This document shows positions 44,101 to 54,458 of a DNA stretch of 64,000 nucleotides, piece by piece. The notes under the pieces were generated by a model. That model was not told the origin of the DNA, did no database searches, and saw only the letters and a list, made by a program, of their open reading frames with translations. Position 1 is the stretch's first letter. Each line of letters starts with the position of its first letter. A program made the position numbers and the translations under genes. The stretch comes from Opitutia bacterium (GTDB taxonomy: Bacteria > Verrucomicrobiota > Verrucomicrobiae > Opitutales > UBA953): contig SFEJ01000004.1 in the NCBI GenBank assembly GCA_004558035.1, positions 83,033 through 147,032 of the forward strand, given 5' to 3'.

Positions 44101-45677
44101 TCGTCCACGCCGGAGGAGGCGCTTTTTTCGGCGAGCTCGAGCGCCGCTCCGAAGCTCGCGTAGGCGTCCTTGCGCGCCGCCTTTTCGGAATGCAGCTCAA
44201 GGCAGAATTCGCCGAGTCCGATGTCCTTCAGGCGCTTGAAGACGACGTTGAGCGCCGCCGCCTTTTCCGCGACGAAAAGCACGGTCTTGCCCTCGGCGAG
44301 GGCGTCCGCGACGAGGTTCGCGATCGTCTGGCTCTTGCCCGTTCCGGGCGGTCCGACGAGGATGAAATTCTTGCCCAACGCCGCTGCGCGCACCGCGGCG
44401 AGCTGCGACGAGTCCGCCGGGAGCGGGCAGAAAAGCTCGTCCGCGGCGACCTTTTCGTCGAGCGTGCGGACGTCCGGGAACGGGATCTTCGTCTCGAACG
44501 TCGGCGACGCGTCGGCGAGCAGATGATTCACGACGCGGGAACGCCGGAGCACGTCCGCGCGCTTTTCCAGATCGAGCCACATCTGGTATTTCGAGAAAGA
44601 AAGGTTCGCGAGCGCGCAGGTCTCCTCGACTGCGAAGTCGGGGCGGCTCTTCACCGCCCGGCGGAAAACGTCGAAGATCTCCCGCACGGCGACTCCCGCG
44701 CCGTCGGTCGGCAGCTCTTCGCACAGCGCGTCGAGCTTTTCGCCGCACAGACCGTATTCCCGGCGCAGCAGCTCCACGAGCGTGAGATTGATGCGCACGC
44801 CTTCGTCCGAGGCGCGGATTTCGGCGCGCTGTCCGCTCCGCATCGAAAGCGTCGCGGGAACGAGGAGAATCGGCGCCGCGAGCGCGCGGTTCTTTTTGTC
44901 CTTGTCGCTTTTCCAACGCAGGAATCCGAGCACGACGAAGAGCGTGGTCGTTCCCGTCTCTTCAAGGCTTTTGCGGGCGTTTTTGTGAATCGCGGCGAGG
45001 CGCGCCGCCGTGCGCTCGGCGGCGGTTCTGCCGGCGTTCCTGCCCGTTTTCGGCGGCGGCTCGACGATGATCTTGCCGGATTCCGTCGCGCGCGCGACGA
45101 AAGCCCTCCGCTCGGCGTCGCCCGCTTCGTCCGCAGCGGCGAAGCCCTTGATCTCGGGCGGCGAGAAAATCTTGAAGCCGCGGACCTTGCCGTCGGCGTC
45201 CGGCGCGAGCGCGTCCTCCAGCGCGTCGGGTCCCGCGTCGTAGATCCGCAGCGCCTTGCCCGAATCGAAATTCAGCAGCCTGTTCTTCAGCGAAAGGTCG
45301 AGCAGGCGCGCCTTCCAGCGCTCGATGCGCGTCTTCGCCGCGGAGACGCCGAACTCGACATCGTCATCGGCGTCCACGTCCACGCCGTCCGCGTCGCTCT
45401 CGTCATCCGCGAGCACGCCTTCGACGAACTCGGCGGGAACGGCGGGCTTTTTCTCGGCGACGGGCGCGTCTTCGACGGCGGCGGCGGCGAGCGCCTTCGC
45501 GGCGGCGGAAACGGCTTCGTCCTCAAGCACCTCGAAGGTCTCGACGAGCGCGGTCTCGGCGGCTTCGAGCGCGGCGGCGGGCTTCGCGGGAACGCCGTGC
45601 TCGGCTTGGGCGGGAACGATTTCGGGCACAGTCCCGAGACTGCGGCGCTCGGGGGAATTCGGGTCAAACTTCGACAT
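41103..45677 (-). CDS. DUF4011 superfamily 1 helicase with C-terminal nuclease-like domain
   Basis: A 1524-residue protein. After a low-complexity acidic N-terminus (1-110), RIERWKARLLDLSLKNRLLNF opens the DUF4011 region. The helicase core has Walker A LVGPPGTGKSQTIANL (about residue 440), DEASQICAWDAVG (motif II, about residue 1095), VVGDPKQLPPTS (III) and RRLNVAITRARAG (VI), with a long insertion between. The last 130 residues (RVEDALAEGLRKRGWNC, GVRVDVAVVDP, REILREDVLRGLGW) look like a Vsr/DUF559-like endonuclease. Related single-gene helicase-nucleases occur in defence islands, so an antiphage role is plausible. Only the domain order is observed. Confidence 0.8.
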   Translation of the reverse strand: MSKFDPNSPERRSLGTVPEIVPAQAEHGVPAKPAAALEAAETALVETFEVLEDEAVSAAAKALAAAAVEDAPVAEKKPAVPAEFVEGVLADDESDADGVDVDADDDVEFGVSAAKTRIERWKARLLDLSLKNRLLNFDSGKALRIYDAGPDALEDALAPDADGKVRGFKIFSPPEIKGFAAADEAGDAERRAFVARATESGKIIVEPPPKTGRNAGRTAAERTAARLAAIHKNARKSLEETGTTTLFVVLGFLRWKSDKDKKNRALAAPILLVPATLSMRSGQRAEIRASDEGVRINLTLVELLRREYGLCGEKLDALCEELPTDGAGVAVREIFDVFRRAVKSRPDFAVEETCALANLSFSKYQMWLDLEKRADVLRRSRVVNHLLADASPTFETKIPFPDVRTLDEKVAADELFCPLPADSSQLAAVRAAALGKNFILVGPPGTGKSQTIANLVADALAEGKTVLFVAEKAAALNVVFKRLKDIGLGEFCLELHSEKAARKDAYASFGAALELAEKSASSGVDDPEKRRLAAAAEIGGLRVAFSRISKALHDRRRNGLSFAEAIGVVCCRENDPKIELSWKNPVDATEGNRRKKQDIARELGRTFDAAGEKLSGAAGSVAARVWSMEFQRAAEAAAGAFADRARELGARADAFLSAARLADFAGEAPLPRERLRALRGLVAALIAVRGEADAGTLVFGADGAKNLAALRDAAKLSETCATHRGLLSLPYPATATDAPELDALLRLWDESKISWALPRWLKQRKVVRALRVLAGGSEKSPEDPRVDLGNLVALRDKKREFAEKFSALADAFPSLLKKDLSDCGALPRLDALDAARAAVDSAAETLAPDARAAFRAAVEAAFRGNVCAPGGAAEKALDDVNAAEDAFAAARAALEERFAAPLPETALASAESARAFAEEALDAREFWKSVCEWNAAAKRASDNGMAAFAAALRDGSLAADAVERVFETNYCRRWAEAVFDADPALKETSAANQRALLEKFCAADDALRRLSAKAVRARLIARARGVFGAELVEELAAARAEINRKRHQSLRQFFGKTPRLRFLLKPCMLASPLSVATYLDAEADPFDLVVFDEASQICAWDAVGALARGRSAVVVGDPKQLPPTSFFSRAEKAAEAGEGVPDAESVLDECRNCGVPAMKLSWHYRSRAESLIAFSNGRYYGGELATFPAPRTRDRALECVFVEKGVYAKSTNPVEARALVERIVADLSRPGFTYDEFSSVGVVTFNEKQQTLIEKLLEDAQEANPEIRRYFSEEVAEPVFVKNLENVQGDERGVIYFSTTYGPAKERADGAPAEVAQNFGPVNQGGGERRLNVAITRARAGMRVFTSMRPGEITSGSAGAADLREFLRFASEGIPAGAGAKPAPDAGGKDAAAEPRSRERVEDALAEGLRKRGWNCVRDVGVSGVRVDVAVVDPANPDAFVAGVLCDGSGRRAPAAVRDREILREDVLRGLGWNLLRARIADRWLTPKRCLDELEKRLKKLCRESTALVAVPAESPSPKPEEDR

Positions 45678-45762
45678 AATCGCTCATTTTCTCGGTTTTC
45701 TTCGCGCATGGCAAATCTTCAATTCGCAGTGAAAAGCGGGCGCGCTCTTTTCAGCGCGAAAA

Positions 45763-45803
45763 AAAATCCGCCGCGGGAACGCGTCCTGCGGCGGATTTTC
45801 TTT
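45763..45803. terminator. Hairpin terminator with octamer in the loop
   Basis: AAAATCCGCCGC (45763-45774) pairs with GCGGCGGATTTT (45788-45799). The loop begins with GGGAACG, giving one copy of the octamer. It lies just downstream of the glycosidase's minus-strand neighbour start and can act in either direction. Confidence 0.75.
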
Positions 45804-45825
45804 TGACGCTCTTTCGGCGTCCGGA

Positions 45826-47859
45826 TCATTTACCGGGCTTGCCGTCGAAGACGACGACTTCGAAGGGCTTCAGCTTGAACGTGATTTCCTTGTCGAGCGG
45901 GAGCGTCGCGCCCGTGATGCCCGGAAGGCTGCGCTGACCGCTTTTGAACGCGGGCGTGAGCCGAATCGAGCCCTGGACGAACGCGGGAACGTCGAGCGCC
46001 TTGCGCAGCGTCGTCGTGAACGCCTTTTCCTCCTTGGAGGAATTGCGGAGCGCGAGCGTGGACTTGCTCTTGTTCCACGCGGCCCAGCCGTAGATGCTTC
46101 CGGCGTTCGCGCTCTTGTCCCACGGATTGCCGCCGATCCAGTGCACGTCGTCGAAGACGTCGGCGTTCCCGCGGAACCACTTGATGCACTCGGCGAGGTC
46201 GCCCCAGAGGTCGAGTTCGGTCATCAGGTCGTTGTCCACGTAGAGTTCCTGGAGGGCGCTCCCGCACGCGAAGGCGCAGCGCATTTCCTTGAGGGCGCTT
46301 TCCTTGTTGCGCGGCATGCAGGCGGGCGGGCCGAATTTCGTGACCATGAGCCCGTGCGTCATCAGCGAATTGATCGGGCACAGCGGCGAGCCCTGGACGA
46401 AGACTTCGTGCACGAGGCGGTCGCGGTAGGTGATCCATTTTTCGCGGTTGTCGCCGTCGCCGATCATGCCGTGGTCGTTTTCCTGGCGCCAGACGGAATC
46501 GGCGATGTGGAGCCAGAAGGGCGACGCCCAGGTGCCGACGGTGGTGTTGAGGAAGAGGTCTCCGCGTTTTTTGCGCAGCGCGCGTTCGACGCTGATGATG
46601 CCCTCGGCGTCTTCCTCGCTGCCGGGACCGTCCGCGTGGAATTTCGTGCTGATGCCGTCGAACTTGAAGTAGCGCATGTCGTAGGCGGCGATCATCTGCG
46701 AGCAGCGGTCGACGAACGCGTCGAAGTATTCCTTGTTCGAGAGCTCGAAATTGCCGATCTTGCGCTCGTGCTTGGAGTTCCAGTTGTTGAGGCGCGCCTG
46801 CTTCGATCCGCCGTAGCCGCCGACCGGACCGAGCCACGCGCCGACTCCCGCGCCCTGTTTGCGCGCGGCGGCGTCGATTTTCTTGAAGCCGTTCGGGAAG
46901 CCGACGTGGAAGTCCCACAGCGAATTGAATTCGTCCCAACCGTCGTCCCACACGAAGGCGTCGATCCCGACCTTGTATTTCTTGAAGAGATTCTTCTCCC
47001 ACGCGGCGACGACGTCGAGGCACTGCTGTTCGTTCATGCGCTTTTTCGGATCGGGGAAGTCGTTGCGGTTGATGTTGAGCTCGTACCACGAATTATAGTG
47101 CACGAACGGGCGCCACGGCATCACGCGCTCGCGCTCGTTGTAGGCGAGGAACGAGCGGCGCTCCTGCCCGGGAACGAGCGAGCCGACGACGGCGGAGACT
47201 TCCCACACGTCGCCCTTCTTCAGCGTCGTCTTGCGCGACCACGTTCCCGTCATCTTGTCGCCGGAGACTTCGTTCTTGCCCATCGGCGTTTCGAGCGCGG
47301 CGAAGGCGGTTTCCGTCACGACGGGCGAGCCGCGCGTGTTGCCGAGCACCTTCGCGCCCTTCATCGTGAGCGCGAGCGGGACGATCGCCGTCATCGGCGT
47401 GTCCTTTTTCGCGGAAATTTTGAGTTCCTGGCGGACGTAGTGCGAACCGTCGCGCAGCACCGCGCGCCATTCGACGACGAGGTCGCCCTTCGTGAACTTG
47501 CCTTCGAGCGCCTGACCGGGAAGGCGCTCGGAAAGCTTCAGCGCCTTCGGGTCGCCCTTGAGCGCGACCTTCTTGACGCCGCCGCAGCTCATCTTCGACG
47601 CGGGAACGCTTTCGCCGTTCCCGAGCGTGATTTCAAAAAGCTCCGGCGCGGACGCGACTTTCTTGCCGTTGATCTTGACCGCGAAACCTTTGCTCGGAGA
47701 GAACTGGGCTTCGACGACCTTGTTGGCGAGCGCCGTCGAGCCTTTGGCGACCGCGACGTCGGGCTGCTTTTCGGAGGGATAAACGACTTCCGCGTTCAGC
47801 AGCGGGAGCGCCGCCGCGAGGAGCGAAAGGGTGAGGAGCAATTTTTTCAGGGATTTCAT
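45826..47859 (-). CDS. Secreted clan GH-D (GH36-like) glycoside hydrolase
   Basis: A 677-residue protein with a signal peptide (KKLLLTLSLLAAALPLLNAE). An N-terminal beta-sandwich (about 25-260) precedes a TIM barrel with AFVWDDGWDEF (about residue 305) and RYFKFDGIST (about residue 400). The latter Asp is in the place of the KxD nucleophile of GH27/36/31 enzymes. The C-terminal part (KPFEVVVFDGK) is a beta domain. Annotated relatives are called alpha-galactosidase or enterotoxin. The true substrate is unknown; host or diet glycans are likely for a gut-type organism. Confidence 0.72.
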   Translation of the reverse strand: MKSLKKLLLTLSLLAAALPLLNAEVVYPSEKQPDVAVAKGSTALANKVVEAQFSPSKGFAVKINGKKVASAPELFEITLGNGESVPASKMSCGGVKKVALKGDPKALKLSERLPGQALEGKFTKGDLVVEWRAVLRDGSHYVRQELKISAKKDTPMTAIVPLALTMKGAKVLGNTRGSPVVTETAFAALETPMGKNEVSGDKMTGTWSRKTTLKKGDVWEVSAVVGSLVPGQERRSFLAYNERERVMPWRPFVHYNSWYELNINRNDFPDPKKRMNEQQCLDVVAAWEKNLFKKYKVGIDAFVWDDGWDEFNSLWDFHVGFPNGFKKIDAAARKQGAGVGAWLGPVGGYGGSKQARLNNWNSKHERKIGNFELSNKEYFDAFVDRCSQMIAAYDMRYFKFDGISTKFHADGPGSEEDAEGIISVERALRKKRGDLFLNTTVGTWASPFWLHIADSVWRQENDHGMIGDGDNREKWITYRDRLVHEVFVQGSPLCPINSLMTHGLMVTKFGPPACMPRNKESALKEMRCAFACGSALQELYVDNDLMTELDLWGDLAECIKWFRGNADVFDDVHWIGGNPWDKSANAGSIYGWAAWNKSKSTLALRNSSKEEKAFTTTLRKALDVPAFVQGSIRLTPAFKSGQRSLPGITGATLPLDKEITFKLKPFEVVVFDGKPGK

Positions 47860-47930
47860 AGACTGTCCGCAACGCTAAGCGAAACGGCGCTTTTCCGCAA
47901 CGGGAAAGAAGGGAGGAACGGATGAGGGAT

Positions 47931-48016
47931 GGTGAATAGTGGATAATGAATAATGGGTGAGGGATGAGAGGTGAGAGAAATTACACCTTACACGTTACAC
48001 CTTAAACCCTACACCA
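47931..48016. repeat. Heptamer array with partial inverse arm (copy F)
   Basis: About eight 7-bp units (GGATGAG, GAATAGT, GGATAAT, GGGTGAG and similar) are followed by a second array based on TTACACC (47989-48016). The two arrays have different unit sequences, so this may be two elements side by side. It lies between the glycosidase gene and the acyltransferase gene. Confidence 0.65.
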
Positions 48017-48052
48017 TAAACAGCGGCGCAGCCGCTCCTGGCTCAGCCGCTT

Positions 48053-49225
48053 TCACGCCTTCAGAAACACTTTCGCGCGGGCGCAGAGCCAGAGAATCAG
48101 AAAGAGCACGAGCGCGTTCCCGCAGGCGACGAGCGCCTCGAACGCCGCCGGCTCCGTGAACTGCGCGAGCCCGCGCAGCAGCGGCCGCGAGACGCCGTCG
48201 AAGCTCACCAGCCCGACTTCCGGCGAGAGCATGTACGCGAGCACGGAGTTCATGCCGACGAGCTTCAGCCAGCCGCTCCCGCGCTTGAGGCCCGCCCAGT
48301 CCATCACGCCGAAGAACGCCGCCATCAGCAGCATGCCGTAGCCGCTCGTCACGAGCACCATCGAGCTCGTCCAGATCGTCTTTATGACGGGCGCGATGCC
48401 GCAGAAATCCAGGATCCAGCCCGCGCACGCGAGCGCCGCGCCCGTTCCCGCGAGCGCGAAGAACTTCCGCGCGGGCGAGAGCGCGGCGTTTTTCAGCAGC
48501 GCGCCCGTGAACACGCCGCTCGCGACCGTGGCGACGAAATTCAGCGACGGGAAAATCCACGCGTAGTGATACCACGGCGCGAAGACGACGCTCCCGTCCT
48601 CGGCGACGCGCGCGCCGTCCGTCCACCGGCCGAGCAGAAATTCGTCGATGCGCTCGGGCAGATTCGTGTCCGGATTCCAGTCGCCGAAAAGCGCGCACGC
48701 GAGCCACGAGACGAAGAGCAGCGCGCCCGCGACGGCGATCTGCGCGCGCATCCGGCAGTGCAGAAAAAGCAGCGCCGCGCCCGCGTAGCCGATCGCGATC
48801 GCCTGAAGCGTGTTCGAAAGCGGCTTGAACGTCGCCGCGTCGAACGCGAGCAGATTTCCCTGCGCGGCCGCGCCGAGCAGCCAGAGCACGAGCACGCGCT
48901 TCGCGATGCGCAGATGCGCCCGCCGCATCGGCTGCGCGGGAACGCCGTCCGCGCCGGCGCGGAATTTCGCCATCGCGAAGGGGATCGACACACCCGCCAT
49001 GAACAGGAAGAGCGGCATCACCATGTCCCAGCAGTTGAAGCCGCGCCAGGCGACGTGCGAAAACGCGTTCGCGAGCGGCTCCGGCAGCAGCCCGCCGTGC
49101 GTCATCACGTGCGCGACGGGACCGAGCATCGTCAGCGCGAAAAGGTCGAATCCCCTCAGCGCGTCGAGCGAATCGAGGCGCGGGGCCTTGGCGGCGAGAA
49201 CGGGCGTTTCTGCGGAATCGGACAT
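48053..49225 (-). CDS. Multi-pass membrane acyltransferase-like protein (DUF5009 type), second copy
   Basis: A 390-residue protein starting at the ATG at 49225. LDSLDALRGFDLFALTMLG (about residue 17) and CWDMVMPLFLFMAGVSIPF (about residue 57) match the copy at 15943-17076. About ten membrane helices follow. The longer frame upstream of 49225 extends into the tRNA-Leu gene and is not used. The same acyl-transfer role is inferred. It lies upstream of the secreted glycosidase on the same strand, separated by repeat F. Confidence 0.78.
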   Translation of the reverse strand: MSDSAETPVLAAKAPRLDSLDALRGFDLFALTMLGPVAHVMTHGGLLPEPLANAFSHVAWRGFNCWDMVMPLFLFMAGVSIPFAMAKFRAGADGVPAQPMRRAHLRIAKRVLVLWLLGAAAQGNLLAFDAATFKPLSNTLQAIAIGYAGAALLFLHCRMRAQIAVAGALLFVSWLACALFGDWNPDTNLPERIDEFLLGRWTDGARVAEDGSVVFAPWYHYAWIFPSLNFVATVASGVFTGALLKNAALSPARKFFALAGTGAALACAGWILDFCGIAPVIKTIWTSSMVLVTSGYGMLLMAAFFGVMDWAGLKRGSGWLKLVGMNSVLAYMLSPEVGLVSFDGVSRPLLRGLAQFTEPAAFEALVACGNALVLFLILWLCARAKVFLKA

Positions 49226-49348
49226 GCCGTGAAATGAAAGGCGGAAAACGGAAAATGGGAAGCGGAAAATGCCGCGGGAACGCGCGCGGGCGGGAACGTG
49301 AAATTCGTTTGAGAAATTTTCCTTTTCCTGCAAAATGCCTCTCCCGTT

Positions 49349-49432
49349 GCCGAAGTGGCGGAACGGTAGACGCTGCGGACTTAAAATCCGTTGCCTTCGG
49401 GCGTGCGGGTTCGAGCCCCGCCTTCGGCACCA
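49349..49432 (+). tRNA. tRNA-Leu (TAA)
   Basis: Acceptor GCCGAAG/CTTCGGC, anticodon stem GCGGA/TCCGT with loop CTTAAAA (anticodon TAA), an extended variable arm (TGCCTTCGGGCG) and T-arm GGGTTCGAGCCC. CCA is encoded at 49430-49432. The long variable arm and anticodon identify Leu. Confidence 0.93.
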
Positions 49433-49447
49433 GAAAATTTCAAAAAC

Positions 49448-49876
49448 ATGCTCCAGACAACAGCAACGACGCGAGTCCGCTTTTCCGAAACCGACGCCAT
49501 GGGCGTCGTCTATCACGCCAATTATCTGCCGTGGTGCGAAGTCGCGCGCACGCAGCTGCTCGCGGAAGTCGGGCTGCCCTACGCCCGCCTGCAGGATCTC
49601 GGATTTCTGCTGCCCGTGCTGGAGATCAATCTGAAATACCGCGCGCCCGCGCGCTTCGGCGACCTCGTTTCCGTGCGCGCACGCATGGAGGAAATGCCGC
49701 GCGTGCGCATCCGCATCGACTACGAGATCTTCCGCGGCGACGGCGAGCTCATCACGACCGGGCATTCCCTGCACGCGTTCATGAACCGTGAGGGCGTCGC
49801 CGTCAAGCCGCCGGCGTTCTTCCTCGAGAAACTGCAGGCGGCGTTCGACGCGCGCGAAGGAGGCGCTCCGCGATGA
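49448..49876 (+). CDS. Acyl-CoA thioesterase, YbgC/4-HBT family
   Basis: A 142-residue hotdog-fold protein starting at 49448. TRVRFSETDAMGVVYHANYL is the family signature with the active Asp. It hydrolyses short acyl-CoA or acyl-ACP thioesters, and the YbgC type is linked with the Tol-Pal envelope system elsewhere, though no tol genes are seen here. The upstream frame runs into the tRNA gene and was rejected. It overlaps the next gene by 4 nt. Confidence 0.85.
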   Translation: MLQTTATTRVRFSETDAMGVVYHANYLPWCEVARTQLLAEVGLPYARLQDLGFLLPVLEINLKYRAPARFGDLVSVRARMEEMPRVRIRIDYEIFRGDGELITTGHSLHAFMNREGVAVKPPAFFLEKLQAAFDAREGGAPR

Positions 49877-50517
49877 TTCCCCCGCCGAGAGAACATCGGG
49901 AAATCCGCCGCCCGGAATTCGTCGCCGACGCCCGGCTCTCCGCCGCGCAGAACGAAAAGCGGCGCCTGCGCCTGCGTCATCTCGCGCTGCGCGACGAAAT
50001 CAACGGCCCGGAGGCGCTGACGCTCTCCGGCTTCGTCCGCAACGAACTGCGCACGAGCGAAATCTTCCAGCGCGCGGAATGCGTCTCGAGCTACATCTCC
50101 ATCCGCAGCGAGGTCGGCAATCACGGCGGCATCCTGCGCGCGATCGAGGCGGGGAAAATCACCTGCGTGCCCAAAGTCTTCGGCAAGGAGCTGCGTCTGT
50201 TCCGCATCCGCAACATGGCGGAAGACCTCGCGCCGGGAACGTTCGGCGTGCTCGAGCCGCTCCCGCACTGCGAGGAGATTCCCGTCGAAGTCCCGACGCT
50301 GCACATCATTCCCGGCGTCGTCTTCGATCTGCACGGCAACCGCATCGGCTACGGCAAAGGCTATTACGACCGCTTCCTGCGCCGCGTGCCGCCGAGCGCG
50401 ATCACGGTCGGGCTCGCGTTCGACTGTCAGGTCGTCGATTCCGTTCCCGCGGAGCCGACGGACGTCCCGCTGAAGTACCTGATCACGCCGGAACGCGGCT
50501 GGATCAGATGCAGCTGA
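49873..50517 (+). CDS. 5-formyltetrahydrofolate cyclo-ligase
   Basis: A 214-residue enzyme. The C-terminal FDLHGNRIGYGKGYYDRFL is the diagnostic motif, with ATP-binding ISIRSEVG in the middle. It converts 5-formyl-THF to 5,10-methenyl-THF with ATP, a step in folate recycling. The basic N-terminal segment (RRLRLRHLALRDEI) corresponds to the usual KxxLR start. Co-transcribed with the thioesterase gene. Confidence 0.88.
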   Translation: MIPPPREHREIRRPEFVADARLSAAQNEKRRLRLRHLALRDEINGPEALTLSGFVRNELRTSEIFQRAECVSSYISIRSEVGNHGGILRAIEAGKITCVPKVFGKELRLFRIRNMAEDLAPGTFGVLEPLPHCEEIPVEVPTLHIIPGVVFDLHGNRIGYGKGYYDRFLRRVPPSAITVGLAFDCQVVDSVPAEPTDVPLKYLITPERGWIRCS

Positions 50518-50597
50518 CGCCGTTCCCGCCGGCGAAAATTTCCCGGAGACGCCCGAAAGATTTTGCAATCCGCGCGTTCTCGTGTAGCTTCGCGGGC

Positions 50598-50960
50598 ATG
50601 GCGAAATATCTTTTTCTCGAATATCCGAAATGCTCGACCTGCCGCAAGGCGCGGGCGTTTCTCGAAACGAACGGCGTCGATTTCGAGGCGCGCCACATCG
50701 TCGAAAATCCGCCGACGGCGGACGAGCTTCGCGCGTGGATCGCGCGCGCCGGCGTTCCCGCACGCAAGTGCTTCAACACGTCCGGCCTCCGCTACAAGGC
50801 GCTCGCGCTCAAGGAAAAACTGCCCGCGATGAGCGAGGAGGAGCAGATCGCCCTGCTCGCTTCGGACGGCATGCTCGTGAAACGCCCCGTGCTCGTTTCC
50901 GCGGACGCGGCGCGATTCGGGTTCCGAAACTGGGAGACGCTCCCGGAAGCCGCGCGATGA
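50598..50960 (+). CDS. ArsC/Spx-family thioredoxin-fold protein
   Basis: A 120-residue protein with FLEYPKCSTCRKARAFLETN at the N-terminus, a CxxC version of the ArsC/YffB/Spx active site. NTSGLRYKALALKEK and DGMLVKRPVLVS are the standard later parts. It may be a glutathione- or thioredoxin-linked reductase or a regulator. Arsenate reduction is not implied, since no ars genes are near. It overlaps the GNAT gene by 4 nt. Confidence 0.82.
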   Translation: MAKYLFLEYPKCSTCRKARAFLETNGVDFEARHIVENPPTADELRAWIARAGVPARKCFNTSGLRYKALALKEKLPAMSEEEQIALLASDGMLVKRPVLVSADAARFGFRNWETLPEAAR

Positions 50961-51520
50961 CGCCGCTCCCGTTCGCCCGACTCCGCGCGTGGGACGACGC
51001 CTCCGCGGACACGCGCGCCTTCCGCGAAATCTTCGACGCCGCGTTCCCGGAAGAAGAAAGGCGGACGGACGCGGACTGGCCCGCCGCGCTCGCCGACCCG
51101 CTCTGCAACGCGCGGCTCTACCGCGCCGACGGAGACGCGCGCGCGATTCTCGTTTTCTGGGACTTCGGCCGCTGCCGCTACGTCGAATACTTCGCGCTCG
51201 CGCCGGAAGCGCGCGGCGGCGGGCTCGGCAGCCGACTGCTGCGAGAATTTCTCGCGGAAAGCGCCGTTCCCGTCGTGCTCGAAATCGAGCCGCCGGAAGA
51301 CGAGACGACGACGCGCCGCCTGCGTTTTTACGAGCGGCTCGGCTTCGCGCGCGACGCGCGGGAGCACTTCCACCCGCCGTACCGCGCGGGCTTCGGACGC
51401 CAACGGCTCGTCGTGCTCAACAGCGGCGGGAAACCGCTTGCCGCCGACGCGCGGGAACGCTTCGAGCACGAGCTCGAGACGCGCGCGATGCGCGGCGTTC
51501 CCGCGGCGAAAACGCGCTGA
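50957..51520 (+). CDS. GNAT family acetyltransferase
   Basis: A 187-residue protein. EYFALAPEARGGGLGSRLLREFL is the acetyl-CoA-binding motif (read as two parts), and LRFYERLGFARDA is the family's C-terminal motif. The substrate is unknown. It starts inside the stop codon of the ArsC-like gene, so coupling is likely. Confidence 0.78.
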   Translation: MTPLPFARLRAWDDASADTRAFREIFDAAFPEEERRTDADWPAALADPLCNARLYRADGDARAILVFWDFGRCRYVEYFALAPEARGGGLGSRLLREFLAESAVPVVLEIEPPEDETTTRRLRFYERLGFARDAREHFHPPYRAGFGRQRLVVLNSGGKPLAADARERFEHELETRAMRGVPAAKTR

Positions 51521-51562
51521 AAAGCGCCGCCCCGCGCGCCGCGAAAAAAATGAGACATTGCG

Positions 51563-51600
51563 CCCCATAGAATTGGCACGGGGGGTGCAACAGGGAGGGG
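51563..51600 (+). promoter_or_regulatory. Putative clpB promoter region with -24/-12-like site
   Basis: TTGGCACG, four G and GTGC occur at 51573-51588 with the sigma-54 GG-N10-GC spacing, matching the glnK site. The predicted start (about 51600) would leave only a 5-nt leader and exclude the ribosome site GGGAGGGG at 51593-51600. CCCCATAG at 51563 resembles a heat-shock -10 element, but no matching -35 is clear. The strong ribosome site is visible in any case. Which promoter is used is open. Confidence 0.35.
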
Positions 51601-51604
51601 CATT

Positions 51605-54220
<2,616 letters not shown>

Positions 54221-54265
54221 GAAGAAGAGCTTAAAGCTTAAAGGGAAGTTTGTGCGGACGGATTC

Positions 54266-54293
54266 GGAGGGCAAGCGGGAACGCTTGCCCTCC
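54266..54293. repeat. Perfect 12-bp palindrome with GGAA loop, containing the octamer
   Basis: GGAGGGCAAGCG and CGCTTGCCCTCC flank a GGAA loop. The centre is a copy of GCGGGAACG. A related degenerate copy is at 63344-63370. Confidence 0.8.
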
Positions 54294-54399
54294 TGTGAAA
54301 TTCGCGTTCCCGAAAAAGAAAATCTCCGGAAATCCCCGCAATCCCCGTTTTTCGCTCTTTGCGCCTCGGCGGGAACGGATTTCGGCGAGAAATAAATGT

Positions 54400-54429
54400 C
54401 GCGTTCCCGCGCGGGAACGCGTATTTTTT
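54400..54429 (+). terminator. Palindromic octamer pair plus T run
   Basis: Two inverted octamers abut to form a 22-nt perfect palindrome at 54400-54421, followed by six T (54424-54429). It probably ends the clpB transcript. It lies 30 nt before the lysS start. Confidence 0.8.
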
Positions 54430-54458
54430 GCGCTTCCATTTTTTCATCGATTGAAGTT

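Noticed and set aside
42189..45806. Very long plus-strand open frame opposite the helicase gene
   Set aside because: It is a shadow of the GC-rich minus-strand gene: Arg-rich, no motifs, while the minus frame has all helicase motifs.
49391..49447. Upstream extension of the thioesterase gene
   Set aside because: It overlaps tRNA-Leu.
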